64,000 nt of DNA from Urbifossiella limnaea (lineage in GTDB: Bacteria; Planctomycetota; Planctomycetia; Gemmatales; Gemmataceae). Positions 35,128 through 43,054 of this stretch are shown here, one piece after another; position 1 is the first letter of the stretch; every line of letters starts with the position of its first letter. A program made the position numbers and the translations under genes. The stretch lies in assembly GCF_007747215.1 (NCBI RefSeq), contig NZ_CP036273.1, positions 3,394,322 through 3,458,321 on the forward strand, given 5' to 3'. The notes beneath the pieces are model-generated. The model did not search any database. It saw only the letters and a program-made list of their open reading frames with translations, and was not told the DNA's origin.

Positions 35128-35941
35128 GTTGAACACCCCCGGCCGCGGGGGCCAACTCGCGGACGGCCGCGGCGTAGGTTTCCGGCGTCAACCGGGTGTA
35201 GTGCCAGCGGTTGTCGTCCGCCATGAACGACACGCCCTTGCCCTTCACGGTGCGGGCGACGATCGCCTTCGGACGCGGCTCCGGGTCAGCCAGTGCCGCG
35301 CGGACCGCCGCGTCGAACGCCGCCTCGTCGTGCCCGTCCACTTCCCGCGCGTGGAGGCCGAACGTGGCGAACTTGTCGGCCAGCTTGCCGAGGCCCATCA
35401 CCTCGTCGGTGCGGCCCATCGCCTGGAACCCGTTGGCGTCCACGACCACTACCAGGTTCGACAACTTGAAGTGCGCCGCGAACAGCAGCGCCTCCCACAT
35501 CGACCCCTCGTTCATCTCGCCGTCGCCGACCACCGCGAAGCAGCGCTGGCCGGTGCCCTTCCGCCGCGCGGCGAGCGCCAGCCCGACGCCGACGGACAAC
35601 CCGTGCCCGAGCGAACCGGACGTTACCTCCAGCCCCGGGACGTGGGCGTCGGACAGCCCCTTGAGGCGGGTGCCGTCGGCGAAGTAGCGGTCGAGATCGG
35701 CGTCGGTCAGCCAGCCGAGTTCGTACAGGCAGGCGTACTGGGCCATGACGCCGTGCCCCTTGCTGAGCACGAGGTAGTCGCGGGTTACGTCGTCGGGGCC
35801 GGCGCCGAGCCGGAGGTGCGAGCGGTACAGCACCGCGAGCACCTCGACCAGCGAGAACGCGCAGCCGATGTGGACGGTGGACCCGGCGTGGGCCATCCGC
35901 AGCACGGTCGCGCGCAATCGGGTCGGGTCGAACCGCGTCAT
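35120..35941 (-). CDS. Transketolase-like N-terminal (ThDP diphosphate-binding) subunit
   Basis: 273 residues. Diphosphate motif GDGEMNEGSMWEA followed about 30 residues later by VVVDANGFQ, and GSLGHGLSVGVGLA, are standard for the transketolase N-terminal half. With the next gene it makes one complete ThDP enzyme. No full-length housekeeping transketolase features such as the fused middle domain. Located 13 bases after the reductase gene in the eight-gene operon, it points to a dedicated biosynthetic role rather than the pentose phosphate pathway. Confidence 0.9.
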   Translation of the reverse strand: MTRFDPTRLRATVLRMAHAGSTVHIGCAFSLVEVLAVLYRSHLRLGAGPDDVTRDYLVLSKGHGVMAQYACLYELGWLTDADLDRYFADGTRLKGLSDAHVPGLEVTSGSLGHGLSVGVGLALAARRKGTGQRCFAVVGDGEMNEGSMWEALLFAAHFKLSNLVVVVDANGFQAMGRTDEVMGLGKLADKFATFGLHAREVDGHDEAAFDAAVRAALADPEPRPKAIVARTVKGKGVSFMADDNRWHYTRLTPETYAAAVRELAPAAGGVQHA

Positions 35942-35954
35942 CCGCCGCTCCCTT

Positions 35955-36902
35955 TCACGCCGCCCGCGAGGGGGCCAGTGCCGCCCACATCCGTTCGAGC
36001 CCCTGCCGCAGTGTCGTCCGCGGCGCCCAGCCGGTGAGCGCTGTCGTGTCCGTCAGGTCCGCGACCCACGTCGTCGGCTCGTCCGGCCGTGGCGGCTCGC
36101 TGCCGTACTCGGGCCGCAGGCGCCCGCCGGAAACCGCCACGGCCGTCTCCACAAGGTCTCGCACGGTTTGCCGCCGGCCGCCGCCGGCGTGCAGGATTCG
36201 CCCGCGCGCCGCGGGGCAGTCCGCGGCCTGTTGAAGCAGTTCGATCACGTCGTCGGCGTACACCCAGTCGCGCGGCTGGTGCCCGGCGGTGACGCGCGGG
36301 GCTTCGCCGCGGGCGCAACTGGCGAGGACGCTGGACGCGAGCCGGGTCGGGTCTTCGAGCGGGCCGTAGGCGGAGAAGATGCGGACGGTGCAGACCGGCG
36401 CCCCGCGGAACGCCTCGGCCTGGCACAGCAGCGTCGCCGCGGCCTTCGTCACGCCGTAGTCGCTGCGCGGTTCCAGTGAGTCGCCCGGTTTCATCGGCGC
36501 GGCCTTGTGGCCGTACTCGGACGAGCTGCCGGCGTGAACGAACGCCCGGTAGTCGCGGCCGGCGAGGGCGCCAAGCAGGTTCGCGGTGCCGCCGAGGTTC
36601 GTGGCAAAGATGGTCCCGCGGTCGTGCTCCGACGGGTGTGCCCCGTGCGTCGCCAGGTGATACACCACGTCCGGCCGCGCGGCCTCGACCGCCCGACGGA
36701 CGGCCCCCGCCTCTCGGAGGTCGGCGTCGTGCCGCGTGAATCGCCCGGTCAATTCCAGGAGCCGACCCGGGCGGGCTTCCGGGCGCAGCAAGAGGTGAAC
36801 GTCGCGGCCGGCGGCGACTTCGGCGCGGGCCAGGGTCGCGCCGAGGAACCCACTCCCGCCGGTGATCAGGACTCGCTGGTGTCGCCCGATGACGCACTCC
36901 AT
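35955..36902 (-). CDS. NAD-dependent epimerase/reductase (RfbS-like)
   Basis: 315 residues from ATG 36900-36902 (MECVIGRHQRVLITGGSGFLG); a GTG 30 bases earlier is possible. Extended SDR with GGSGFLG, active-site Tyr-Gly-Val-Thr-Lys (SDYGVTKAAAT) and HAGSSSEYG. Resembles CDP-paratose synthase and other nucleotide-sugar C4-reductases. First gene of the operon. Depending on the order of reactions, it would reduce either the C4 keto group or a ketone in the two-carbon branch. Exact substrate not readable from sequence. Confidence 0.82.
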   Translation of the reverse strand: MECVIGRHQRVLITGGSGFLGATLARAEVAAGRDVHLLLRPEARPGRLLELTGRFTRHDADLREAGAVRRAVEAARPDVVYHLATHGAHPSEHDRGTIFATNLGGTANLLGALAGRDYRAFVHAGSSSEYGHKAAPMKPGDSLEPRSDYGVTKAAATLLCQAEAFRGAPVCTVRIFSAYGPLEDPTRLASSVLASCARGEAPRVTAGHQPRDWVYADDVIELLQQAADCPAARGRILHAGGGRRQTVRDLVETAVAVSGGRLRPEYGSEPPRPDEPTTWVADLTDTTALTGWAPRTTLRQGLERMWAALAPSRAA

Positions 36903-36966
36903 GCTGGCGCACACGGCCGCCCGGCCGGGCACGGCTTATAGTCCCACACCGGGGAGGCGGTCAACG

Positions 36967-37680
36967 TCACTCTGGGGGAGGCACGACGGCCGCGTGGGCG
37001 GCCCACGCGGCGGCAGCGACCGCGGCCGTTTCGACCCGGAGCACCCGTGGCCCGAGCCCGACGCGCGCCCAGCCGGTGGCAGCCTCGACTTCGGCGTCGG
37101 TGAACCCGCCTTCGGGGCCGACCGCGATCACCACTCCGCCCGCGCTGGCAGCCCCGAGTGGCATCCTCTCGACTGCGGTGTGCAGAATCAGCCGCCGCGG
37201 TGGAAGGTCGGCCGACGCCAGGAACGCGCCCCACGTCGTCAGCGGGGCGACGCGCATGAGCACGTTCCGCCCGCACTGCTTGCTCGCCTCGATCACCGCG
37301 TGTTGGAGCTTCTCCAGCCGTGCCTCCTTCGGCTGGACGATCGTGCGTTCGGTGACGAGCGGTGTGAAGCGGCTGACGCCAAGCTCGGTGAGCTTCTCGA
37401 CGAGAAAGTCGCCGCGGTCGCCCTTCGGCAGTGCCACCGCGAGTTCGAGCGGGAAGGGGAGTTCGCGGTCAACGGGCACCGCCGGGTGCACGTGCAAGAG
37501 CGTTCGCTTGCGGTCCGCGGCGACGACCTCGGCGGGGTGATCGGCGCCGTCGCCGTTGAAGAGCACGACGCGGTCACCGGGGCCGAAGCGGCGGACGGCG
37601 GCGAGATGATGTGCCTCAGGCCCGGTCAGGACGTACTCGCCCGGTGGGAGTGCGTCGGGCGTGTAGAAGCGGTCGGCCAT
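36967..37680 (-). CDS. rsmE: 16S rRNA m3U1498 methyltransferase
   Basis: 237 residues, the usual length. It has an N-terminal PUA-like domain (LTGPEAHHLAAVRRFGPGDRVVLFNGDG) and a C-terminal SPOUT knotted domain with IAVGPEGGFTDAEVEAA and the deep-knot motif LGPRVLRVETAAVAA. Uses SAM to methylate U1498 in 16S rRNA. It sits 3 bases downstream of a small gene in the same direction, and 64 bases before the sugar operon, which may have its own promoter. Confidence 0.94.
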   Translation of the reverse strand: MADRFYTPDALPPGEYVLTGPEAHHLAAVRRFGPGDRVVLFNGDGADHPAEVVAADRKRTLLHVHPAVPVDRELPFPLELAVALPKGDRGDFLVEKLTELGVSRFTPLVTERTIVQPKEARLEKLQHAVIEASKQCGRNVLMRVAPLTTWGAFLASADLPPRRLILHTAVERMPLGAASAGGVVIAVGPEGGFTDAEVEAATGWARVGLGPRVLRVETAAVAAAAWAAHAAVVPPPE

Positions 37681-37683
37681 CGG

Positions 37684-37866
37684 TCAGTCTACTTCGAGCC
37701 GGTCCACCGTGAGCACGGCGGGCGCGGCTTCGGCCGCGTGGGCGAAATGGGCGTACGCGTCACCCGTCGGCGGTTTGGCTGCGGGGGGCGTGTCCACCGG
37801 TATGGCGTCCCAGAACGTCGGGTACGACTGGGCGGGTGACGCGTCCTCGGCTGGCGGGCGGGTCAT
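37684..37866 (-). CDS. Small hypothetical protein upstream of rsmE
   Basis: 60 residues, Ala/Pro-rich and acidic, no membrane helix (SYPTFWDAIPVDTPPAAKPP in the middle). ATG at 37866 preceded by GAGGGA at good distance; the stop is 3 bases from the rsmE start, suggesting coupling. No homologue recognised. The tight spacing and ribosome site are the main support. Confidence 0.5.
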   Translation of the reverse strand: MTRPPAEDASPAQSYPTFWDAIPVDTPPAAKPPTGDAYAHFAHAAEAAPAVLTVDRLEVD

Positions 37867-37884
37867 CGGCGGTCCCTCGGTCGG

Positions 37885-38082
37885 TCAGGCGGCGACGCCA
37901 CACGCCCGGGCGCCAACCCGATGCCACTCGCCTTCGCGCCACTCGAACACCACCTCGTCGCGGCCGCGCCAGGCGACGCAGTATGACCCGGTGAACGACG
38001 AGATGGCCCAGCCGGCGCACCGGAGAAGCTCGAAATTCGGGCGCGTGGGCGGGACGACGGCGAGCGGCGAAAGCGGGGTCAT
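37885..38082 (-). CDS. Small hypothetical protein, Trp-rich C-terminal half
   Basis: 65 residues from ATG 38080-38082, with a GGGAGG ribosome site eight bases upstream. Contains an aromatic, beta-like stretch YCVAWRGRDEVVFEWREGEW that looks like a real small domain, and two cysteines. Eighteen bases upstream of the 60-residue gene, so probably one transcript with rsmE. A longer open frame extends upstream but has poor composition. No function assigned. Confidence 0.58.
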   Translation of the reverse strand: MTPLSPLAVVPPTRPNFELLRCAGWAISSFTGSYCVAWRGRDEVVFEWREGEWHRVGARACGVAA

Positions 38083-38370
38083 GTCGGCCTCCCGGACGGT
38101 GTGCCCCGGCGGAAGCCGGGGGCGTGTCATCCTGGCGGGCGAATCGCGGCCGGGACCGGCCCCAGGCCGGGCGGAGGGGGCGGTTCGTCGCTCACTCAAT
38201 GTCGGCATCCCGCCGCCGCCGGGTTGAGCCGTCGACCCCGTAACCGCCGTACAACCCAAGCCCGCGCCGTCGCAACCGGTGCCTTCGATAGAACGGCTTC
38301 GAGCTGGTCCCAGCCCGCGGGTGGGGTAAAGTACGGGCACCGGCTCACATTTCTCCACAGGGGCGAACCG

Positions 38371-39645
38371 ATGGCACGGCAGACGCGGCGGGGGTTCTTG
38401 CGGTCCGGGCTGGCGGGTGGGGCGTTCCTCGGGCTCAGCGCGGGCACTTACCGCACGGCGCTCGGTCAGGACGCCCCGAGCGAGCGGGTGCGGGTGGCGT
38501 GCGTCGGCGTCGGCGGGCAGGGGAAGGGGAACATGAACGCCGTCCGGCGGAACGTCGTCGCCGTGTGCGACGTGGACCGCGACCACCTCGCCACCGCCGC
38601 CGCCGACCTGGCCAAGAACAACGTCACCGCCACGACCGCGTCCGACTACCGCCGGCTGCTCGATCGCCGCGACGTGGACGCCGTCCTCGTTTCAACCCCG
38701 GACCACTGGCACGCGCTGCCGACGATCCACGCCTGCGAGGCTGGCAAGGACGTGTACTGCGAGAAGCCGCTGACGCTGTTCGTGGCCGAGGGCCGCGCAA
38801 TCGTCGAGGCCGCGAAAAAGCACAACCGGGTAGTGCAGACGGGGAGCCAGCAGCGATCGAACCGCGGCTTCCGCCACGCCTGCGAGTTGGTCCGCAACGG
38901 GGCGCTCGGCGCCATTCGCACCGTGAAGGTCGGGCTGCCCGGCCCGAACTTCCGCGGCCCGGCCGTTCCCGACGGCACCCCGCCCGCGGCGCTCGACTAC
39001 CCGGCCTGGCTGGGGCCGGCGCCGGACCGGCCGTTCAACGAGAAGCGCGTCCACTACTTGTTCCGCTTCTTCTGGGATTACTCTGGCGGCCAGCAGACCA
39101 ACTTCGGCGCCCACGACCTCGACATCGCCCAGTGGGGCCTCGGCACGGACGGCGCCGGCCCGCTGTCGGTCGAGGGCACGGCGACGTTCCACAAGGACGG
39201 CTGGTTCGAGACGCCGGAGAAGGCGACGCTCACCTACTCGTACCCGAACAATGTGACGCTCCAGTGCAGCCTCGGCGGCGGCTTCCCGGGTGGCGTGACG
39301 TTCGAGGGCGCCCGCGGCACCATCCACGTGAACCGGAGCGGCCTGACGGTAACGCTGAACGGCGAGCGCGTGGCCGACCCCTACGCACTGCCGACTGGCG
39401 AGACGCGGCTTTACGTGAGCAACAACCACCACCAGAATTGGCTCGACTGCGTGCGAAGTCGGCGGGCGCCGATCTGCGAGGCGGAGATCGGCCACCGCAG
39501 CGCAACGGTCTGTCACCTGGGCAACATCGCGCTGCGGACGAAGCGGAAGATCACGTGGGACGCGGTGAAGGAACAGATCGTCGGCGACGCCGCGGCGAAC
39601 GAGATGCTGACGCGGCCGTACCGGGCGCCGTACCGGTTGGGGTAA
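38371..39645 (+). CDS. Tat-exported Gfo/Idh/MocA oxidoreductase
   Basis: 424 residues, ATG 38371, with a twin-arginine signal (QTRRGFLRSGLAGGAFLGL). NAD motif VACVGVGGQGKGN and the EKP active-site motif CEKPLTLF are intact; C-terminal QTNFGAHDLDIAQWGLG is typical of the planctomycete secreted group. Related in family and layout to the protein at 25165 but clearly diverged, so paralogues rather than a recent duplication. Standing alone: its neighbours point away or toward other functions. Sugar substrate unknown. Confidence 0.9.
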   Translation: MARQTRRGFLRSGLAGGAFLGLSAGTYRTALGQDAPSERVRVACVGVGGQGKGNMNAVRRNVVAVCDVDRDHLATAAADLAKNNVTATTASDYRRLLDRRDVDAVLVSTPDHWHALPTIHACEAGKDVYCEKPLTLFVAEGRAIVEAAKKHNRVVQTGSQQRSNRGFRHACELVRNGALGAIRTVKVGLPGPNFRGPAVPDGTPPAALDYPAWLGPAPDRPFNEKRVHYLFRFFWDYSGGQQTNFGAHDLDIAQWGLGTDGAGPLSVEGTATFHKDGWFETPEKATLTYSYPNNVTLQCSLGGGFPGGVTFEGARGTIHVNRSGLTVTLNGERVADPYALPTGETRLYVSNNHHQNWLDCVRSRRAPICEAEIGHRSATVCHLGNIALRTKRKITWDAVKEQIVGDAAANEMLTRPYRAPYRLG

Positions 39646-39656
39646 AACGACCAGTT

Positions 39657-39678
39657 CCCACCCGCCCCGGCGGGTGGG
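39657..39678. terminator. Hairpin between convergent genes
   Basis: CCCACCCGCC / GGCGGGTGGG with a minimal CC loop, 12 bases after the oxidoreductase stop and 11 before the PII stop. Its CCCACCC/GGGTGGG arms recall the palindromes at 1251 and 5431. No clear T tract. Confidence 0.65.
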
Positions 39679-39688
39679 CACTCCCGGG

Positions 39689-40036
39689 TCAAATTGCTTC
39701 GGGGCCGCGCTCGCCGGTGCGGATCCGGACGCAGTCTTCGAGCGGAAGGATGAAAATCTTGCCGTCGCCGATCCGCCCCTCAGGTCCGGTGCGCGCGGCT
39801 TCCATGATGGCGTTCACCGTCGGCTCGACGAAGTCCTCGTTCACGGCGATCTGCAACTGCACCTTCCGCAGCATGTTGACGGTGAGTTCGTGCCCGCGGT
39901 AGACCTCGGTGTGCCCCTTCTGCCGACCGAAGCCGAGTACGTCCACCATCGTCAGGCGGAAGACCTCGACCTTGTTCAGCGCCTCCTTCACGGCGTCGAG
40001 CTTTTCGGGCTTGATGATGGCGAGGATGAGTTTCAT
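39689..40036 (-). CDS. PII signal-transduction protein lacking Tyr51
   Basis: 115 residues, standard PII fold: MKLILAIIKPEKLDAVKEAL, T loop GFGRQKGHTEVYRGHELT, B loop ARTGPEGRIGDGKIF. Tyr46 is kept but position 51, the uridylylation site in proteobacterial GlnB, is Leu. A short C-terminal extension (RIRTGERGPEAI) follows. PII trimers bind ATP/ADP and 2-oxoglutarate and control nitrogen or carbon targets. No amtB or glnA is nearby; instead it is the last gene of a tight operon, 6 bases after a metallophosphoesterase and behind an FhcA-like gene. Confidence 0.93.
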   Translation of the reverse strand: MKLILAIIKPEKLDAVKEALNKVEVFRLTMVDVLGFGRQKGHTEVYRGHELTVNMLRKVQLQIAVNEDFVEPTVNAIMEAARTGPEGRIGDGKIFILPLEDCVRIRTGERGPEAI

Positions 40037-40042
40037 GGCACC

Positions 40043-40666
40043 TCAGCAGTCGGGAAGGGTGTGCGGGATCACAACGCCGCGGTCGGTGTCCACGACCGCG
40101 AACGAGCGCTGAAAGATCGGGGCGACGACGATCAAGTATCGGTCCTCCGCGGCGAGCCGGAGCGGGGCCGACCCGTCCCAAGAAACCCGTCCGGTCGGCG
40201 TTGTCGCGAACCAGCAATGATGGTGGCCGACGAACGCCGCCCGGTGCGGGAACGATGCGAAGGTCTTCCCCAGCATCTCGTCCGTCCGCGGCAGCCCGCC
40301 GAAGTGCCAGAGCGCGGCGGGGTCGTGGGCGTCGATCCACGGCTCGACGTGCGAGAAGTGACAACCCGCGAGTTCGATGCGCGGCGATGCGGACGCGAAA
40401 GTTGCGAGCGTGTCGGCGTCGTACCGGGCCTTTACCACCGGGTCGGAGTCGTGGCACAGGCCGTGGTCGTGATTACCCCAAACCAGTTTGGCCCCGGCAT
40501 CCCGGAACAACGTCGCGACCTCGGCGGCCCGATTGCGGGGGCCGAACTGGTCGGTCGCGTCTCCCAGACAGACGACCGCGTCCACGCGCTCGGTCCGAAG
40601 CACGGCCAGCGCGCGGGCCAATTCCTCGGCCGCGTCGTGGATGTCGGTGACGACACCGATCCGCAT
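40043..40666 (-). CDS. Calcineurin-like metallophosphoesterase
   Basis: 207 residues from ATG 40664-40666 (MRIGVVTDIHD); longer upstream frame rejected because it overlaps the amidohydrolase gene. Metal ligands are in order: D-x-H (DIHD), GDATD, GNHDHG and GHHH. The YfcE-like small phosphoesterase group hydrolyses phosphodiesters or monoesters; cyclic nucleotides, phosphosugars and others are possible. It lies 5 bases after the FhcA-like gene and 6 before the PII gene, so co-expression is near certain. Confidence 0.87.
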   Translation of the reverse strand: MRIGVVTDIHDAAEELARALAVLRTERVDAVVCLGDATDQFGPRNRAAEVATLFRDAGAKLVWGNHDHGLCHDSDPVVKARYDADTLATFASASPRIELAGCHFSHVEPWIDAHDPAALWHFGGLPRTDEMLGKTFASFPHRAAFVGHHHCWFATTPTGRVSWDGSAPLRLAAEDRYLIVVAPIFQRSFAVVDTDRGVVIPHTLPDC

Positions 40667-40671
40667 CGAGT

Positions 40672-42312
40672 TCAGCGGGTGACGACCCGCTCCCCGTGTG
40701 TCGCGTACTCCGGTCCGACCGCGTAGTTGTCGAACGCCAGCGAGTAAGCCGACCCGAACCACTTGCGCACGTGGGGCAGCACGCCCGGGTCGAAATCCGG
40801 TCGCGACACCAGCGCCGGGCCGAAGGGCACCGACCGCAGTTCCCCCTGCTCGACGACCAACTCGCCGGCCTTGAATACGTAGCGTGGTAGCTCGAACATC
40901 GCACGCCGGTCCGCGGCCGGCGTGTAGACCGTCACGTCGGCGTCGGCCTCGGGGCCGAGGTGGCCCTTGTGCGTGAGCCCGAGGATGCGGGCGGGGCCGG
41001 CGCGGGTGATGATGGCGATCTCGTTCAGCGTGTACTCGCGCGTCAGGTCCGGGAGTGAACAGCGATCGCGCAGCTTCTCCGGTAGTCGCTTGAGCACCTC
41101 ACGGCGGTAGTCGCGGCTCATCAGCAGGGCGCAGATTTCCGGGTACGCCAGGAACGACCCGCCGTTCGGGTGGTCCGTGCTCATGCAGACGCGCCACGGG
41201 TCGTCCACGAGTAGATACCACTCGAGGCCGATGGCCCATTGGAGGGCGTGTACGAGGCTTTTTTCCTTGTACTCGATCGGCACGATGCCGCAGCCGGCCT
41301 CGCACTCGGCGTCGCCGTTGAACCACTTCCGCCCGGTCACTCGGTGCAGGAAGTGCCCGAGGGGGCCGTCGCCGGTCATCGAAGTCGTGTCGCCGAACAG
41401 CACCTGCCCGACGTCCACGGTCAGATTCGGGTGGGCGTTCACGTAGTCCGCCAGCGGTGGAACCTTCGAGCAGAACGTGCCCTGGTCGTCGGGCCCGCCG
41501 CCGTAGCTGTGGAACTGCACGTGCGTGAAGTGCGCACGGCTCGCCTCCGCGGCGCGCATCGTCTCCAGCGTCGTGGCCCAGTTGCCGGGCATCCCCAGCT
41601 GGTTGCAGTGGACGTGCAGCGCGTGTGGCACGCGGATGTCGTCGGCGGCGCGGGCCAACTCGCGCACGATTGCGCGCGGCGTGACGCCAAACCCGGGCAC
41701 GAGTTCGTCGAAGCCCGACATGGCGCCGCCCTGCTTCCACACCTCGACGCCGCCGGGGTTCACCACCTTGAGGGCGTAGCCGCGGGTGGCGTGCAGCAGC
41801 CAGCCGAGGAAGCCGCGGAGCCGGGCGTGCTCGCCGGCGGCGATCTGGTCCATCACGTAGTGGTTGTTACCGACGAGGACGAAGAAGCCCTTGTCGATCA
41901 CGGGCGTGTCGTGGAACTCCTCGTGCGTGTGCCGCGCCCCGAGCGGCGGGATGGCGGCGTCGAAGACGGTGGTGTAGCCGAGGCCGGCGTACAAATAGCC
42001 GGTGGCGAACGTGGTCGGCGTGCTGCCGAGGGTGCCGGAGCGGAGCCTGTCGGTGCGGCGGAACGGGGCGTGGTCGCGGCGGTCCTCGGGGCGGAGCTTG
42101 CGGGCGACGTTCACCTTCGGGCCGGCGATGTGGGCGTGAATGTCCACGCCGCCCGGCATCACGACCAGGCCGGTGCAGTCGAACACGCGCCCGGCAGGTT
42201 CCGCGGGCGGGTCGATGATGCGACCCCCGTCCATCCAAATGTCGCGGACCTGACCGTCGATCCCGTTGGCGGGGTCGAACACGGTGCCGCCGGCGAGCTT
42301 GAGCAACCCCAT
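40672..42312 (-). CDS. Formylmethanofuran dehydrogenase/Fhc subunit A homologue
   Basis: 546 residues, amidohydrolase fold with MGLLKLAGGTVFDPANGIDG at the N terminus, as in FwdA/FhcA. Metal-site residues are visible: GVDIHAHIAG (H-x-H), a carboxylated-Lys candidate in ALKVVNPGG, HVHCNQLG, HFTHVQFHSYG and STDHPNGG. In methylotrophs and planctomycetes, FhcA works with FhcBCD to release formate from formyl-methanofuran-like carriers in formaldehyde oxidation. FhcB, C and D are not in this window. Start ATG 42310-42312 overlaps the divergent cutC start. Confidence 0.88.
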   Translation of the reverse strand: MGLLKLAGGTVFDPANGIDGQVRDIWMDGGRIIDPPAEPAGRVFDCTGLVVMPGGVDIHAHIAGPKVNVARKLRPEDRRDHAPFRRTDRLRSGTLGSTPTTFATGYLYAGLGYTTVFDAAIPPLGARHTHEEFHDTPVIDKGFFVLVGNNHYVMDQIAAGEHARLRGFLGWLLHATRGYALKVVNPGGVEVWKQGGAMSGFDELVPGFGVTPRAIVRELARAADDIRVPHALHVHCNQLGMPGNWATTLETMRAAEASRAHFTHVQFHSYGGGPDDQGTFCSKVPPLADYVNAHPNLTVDVGQVLFGDTTSMTGDGPLGHFLHRVTGRKWFNGDAECEAGCGIVPIEYKEKSLVHALQWAIGLEWYLLVDDPWRVCMSTDHPNGGSFLAYPEICALLMSRDYRREVLKRLPEKLRDRCSLPDLTREYTLNEIAIITRAGPARILGLTHKGHLGPEADADVTVYTPAADRRAMFELPRYVFKAGELVVEQGELRSVPFGPALVSRPDFDPGVLPHVRKWFGSAYSLAFDNYAVGPEYATHGERVVTR

Positions 42313-43054
42313 GCCAACCAGTGTATCGGGCCGACGAATCACGCTCGAAGTCTGCGTCACCACAGCCGACGAGGCCGTCGCCGCCGTCGGGGCGGGAGCC
42401 GATCGGCTGGAGTTGTGTTCGGTGCTGGAGGTCGGGGGAGTTACCCCCTCGCCGGCGACATTTCTTGACGTGCGAAAGGCGGTAGCGGTGCCCGTGTGCG
42501 TACTCCTCCGCCCTCGGCCCGGGGGATTCGTTTACTCTCCGCGCGACTGGACGACGCTCCACGGCGACGCCGACTGGTTCCTCACCCACGGGTCGGACGC
42601 CATCGTTTGCGGCGGGTACGACGACGCCGGCCGCCTCGAACCGTGCCGGGACCTGGTCCGACTCGCCTCAGGGCGGGCAGTGCTAAACCGCGCGTTCGAT
42701 TTCCACCCGGACCCGTACGACGCCATGTCGCAAGCGATAGACCTGGGATTCTCACGCGTCCTGACGAGCGGCGGAGGGCCGACCGCGATTGCGGGTGAGG
42801 GGATGATCCGGGAACTCATTCGGTGGGCGCGGGGTCGGATCGAGGTGCTGCCGGGCGGCGGGATCAAGCCGGGGACCGCGGCCGACCTCGTCCGGGCGAC
42901 GGGGTGCGACCAAGTCCACGGGTCGTTCCGGCGAGAAACCGGGTCGCCGGGCCGGAGTATGAGGGTCGCGGCCGGGATGGGAGTGACCACGCGAACTGAT
43001 CCCGAGCAAGTTGCCGCGGTCCGCGCGGAGTTGGACCGCCTCACGGGGGGCTGA
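42311..43054 (+). CDS. cutC: CutC family protein
   Basis: 247 residues, TIM barrel, with TLEVCVTTADEAVAAVGAGADRLELCS and LEVGGVTPS at the N terminus and DQVHGSFRR near the end, all family signatures. Family members were named for copper homeostasis in E. coli, though copper binding has been disputed. The only ATG in a sensible place is 42311, so its start codon overlaps that of the divergent gene (shared bases of CATG). The 3' end overlaps phoU tail-to-tail by 14 bases. Confidence 0.9.
   Translation: MPTSVSGRRITLEVCVTTADEAVAAVGAGADRLELCSVLEVGGVTPSPATFLDVRKAVAVPVCVLLRPRPGGFVYSPRDWTTLHGDADWFLTHGSDAIVCGGYDDAGRLEPCRDLVRLASGRAVLNRAFDFHPDPYDAMSQAIDLGFSRVLTSGGGPTAIAGEGMIRELIRWARGRIEVLPGGGIKPGTAADLVRATGCDQVHGSFRRETGSPGRSMRVAAGMGVTTRTDPEQVAAVRAELDRLTGG

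Noticed and set aside
38083-38370. Possible gene in the 288-base gap before the oxidoreductase
   Set aside because: Frames here are fragmentary and lack protein-like composition; only a small hairpin (CCCCGGC-GGAA-GCCGGGG near 38104) is visible.
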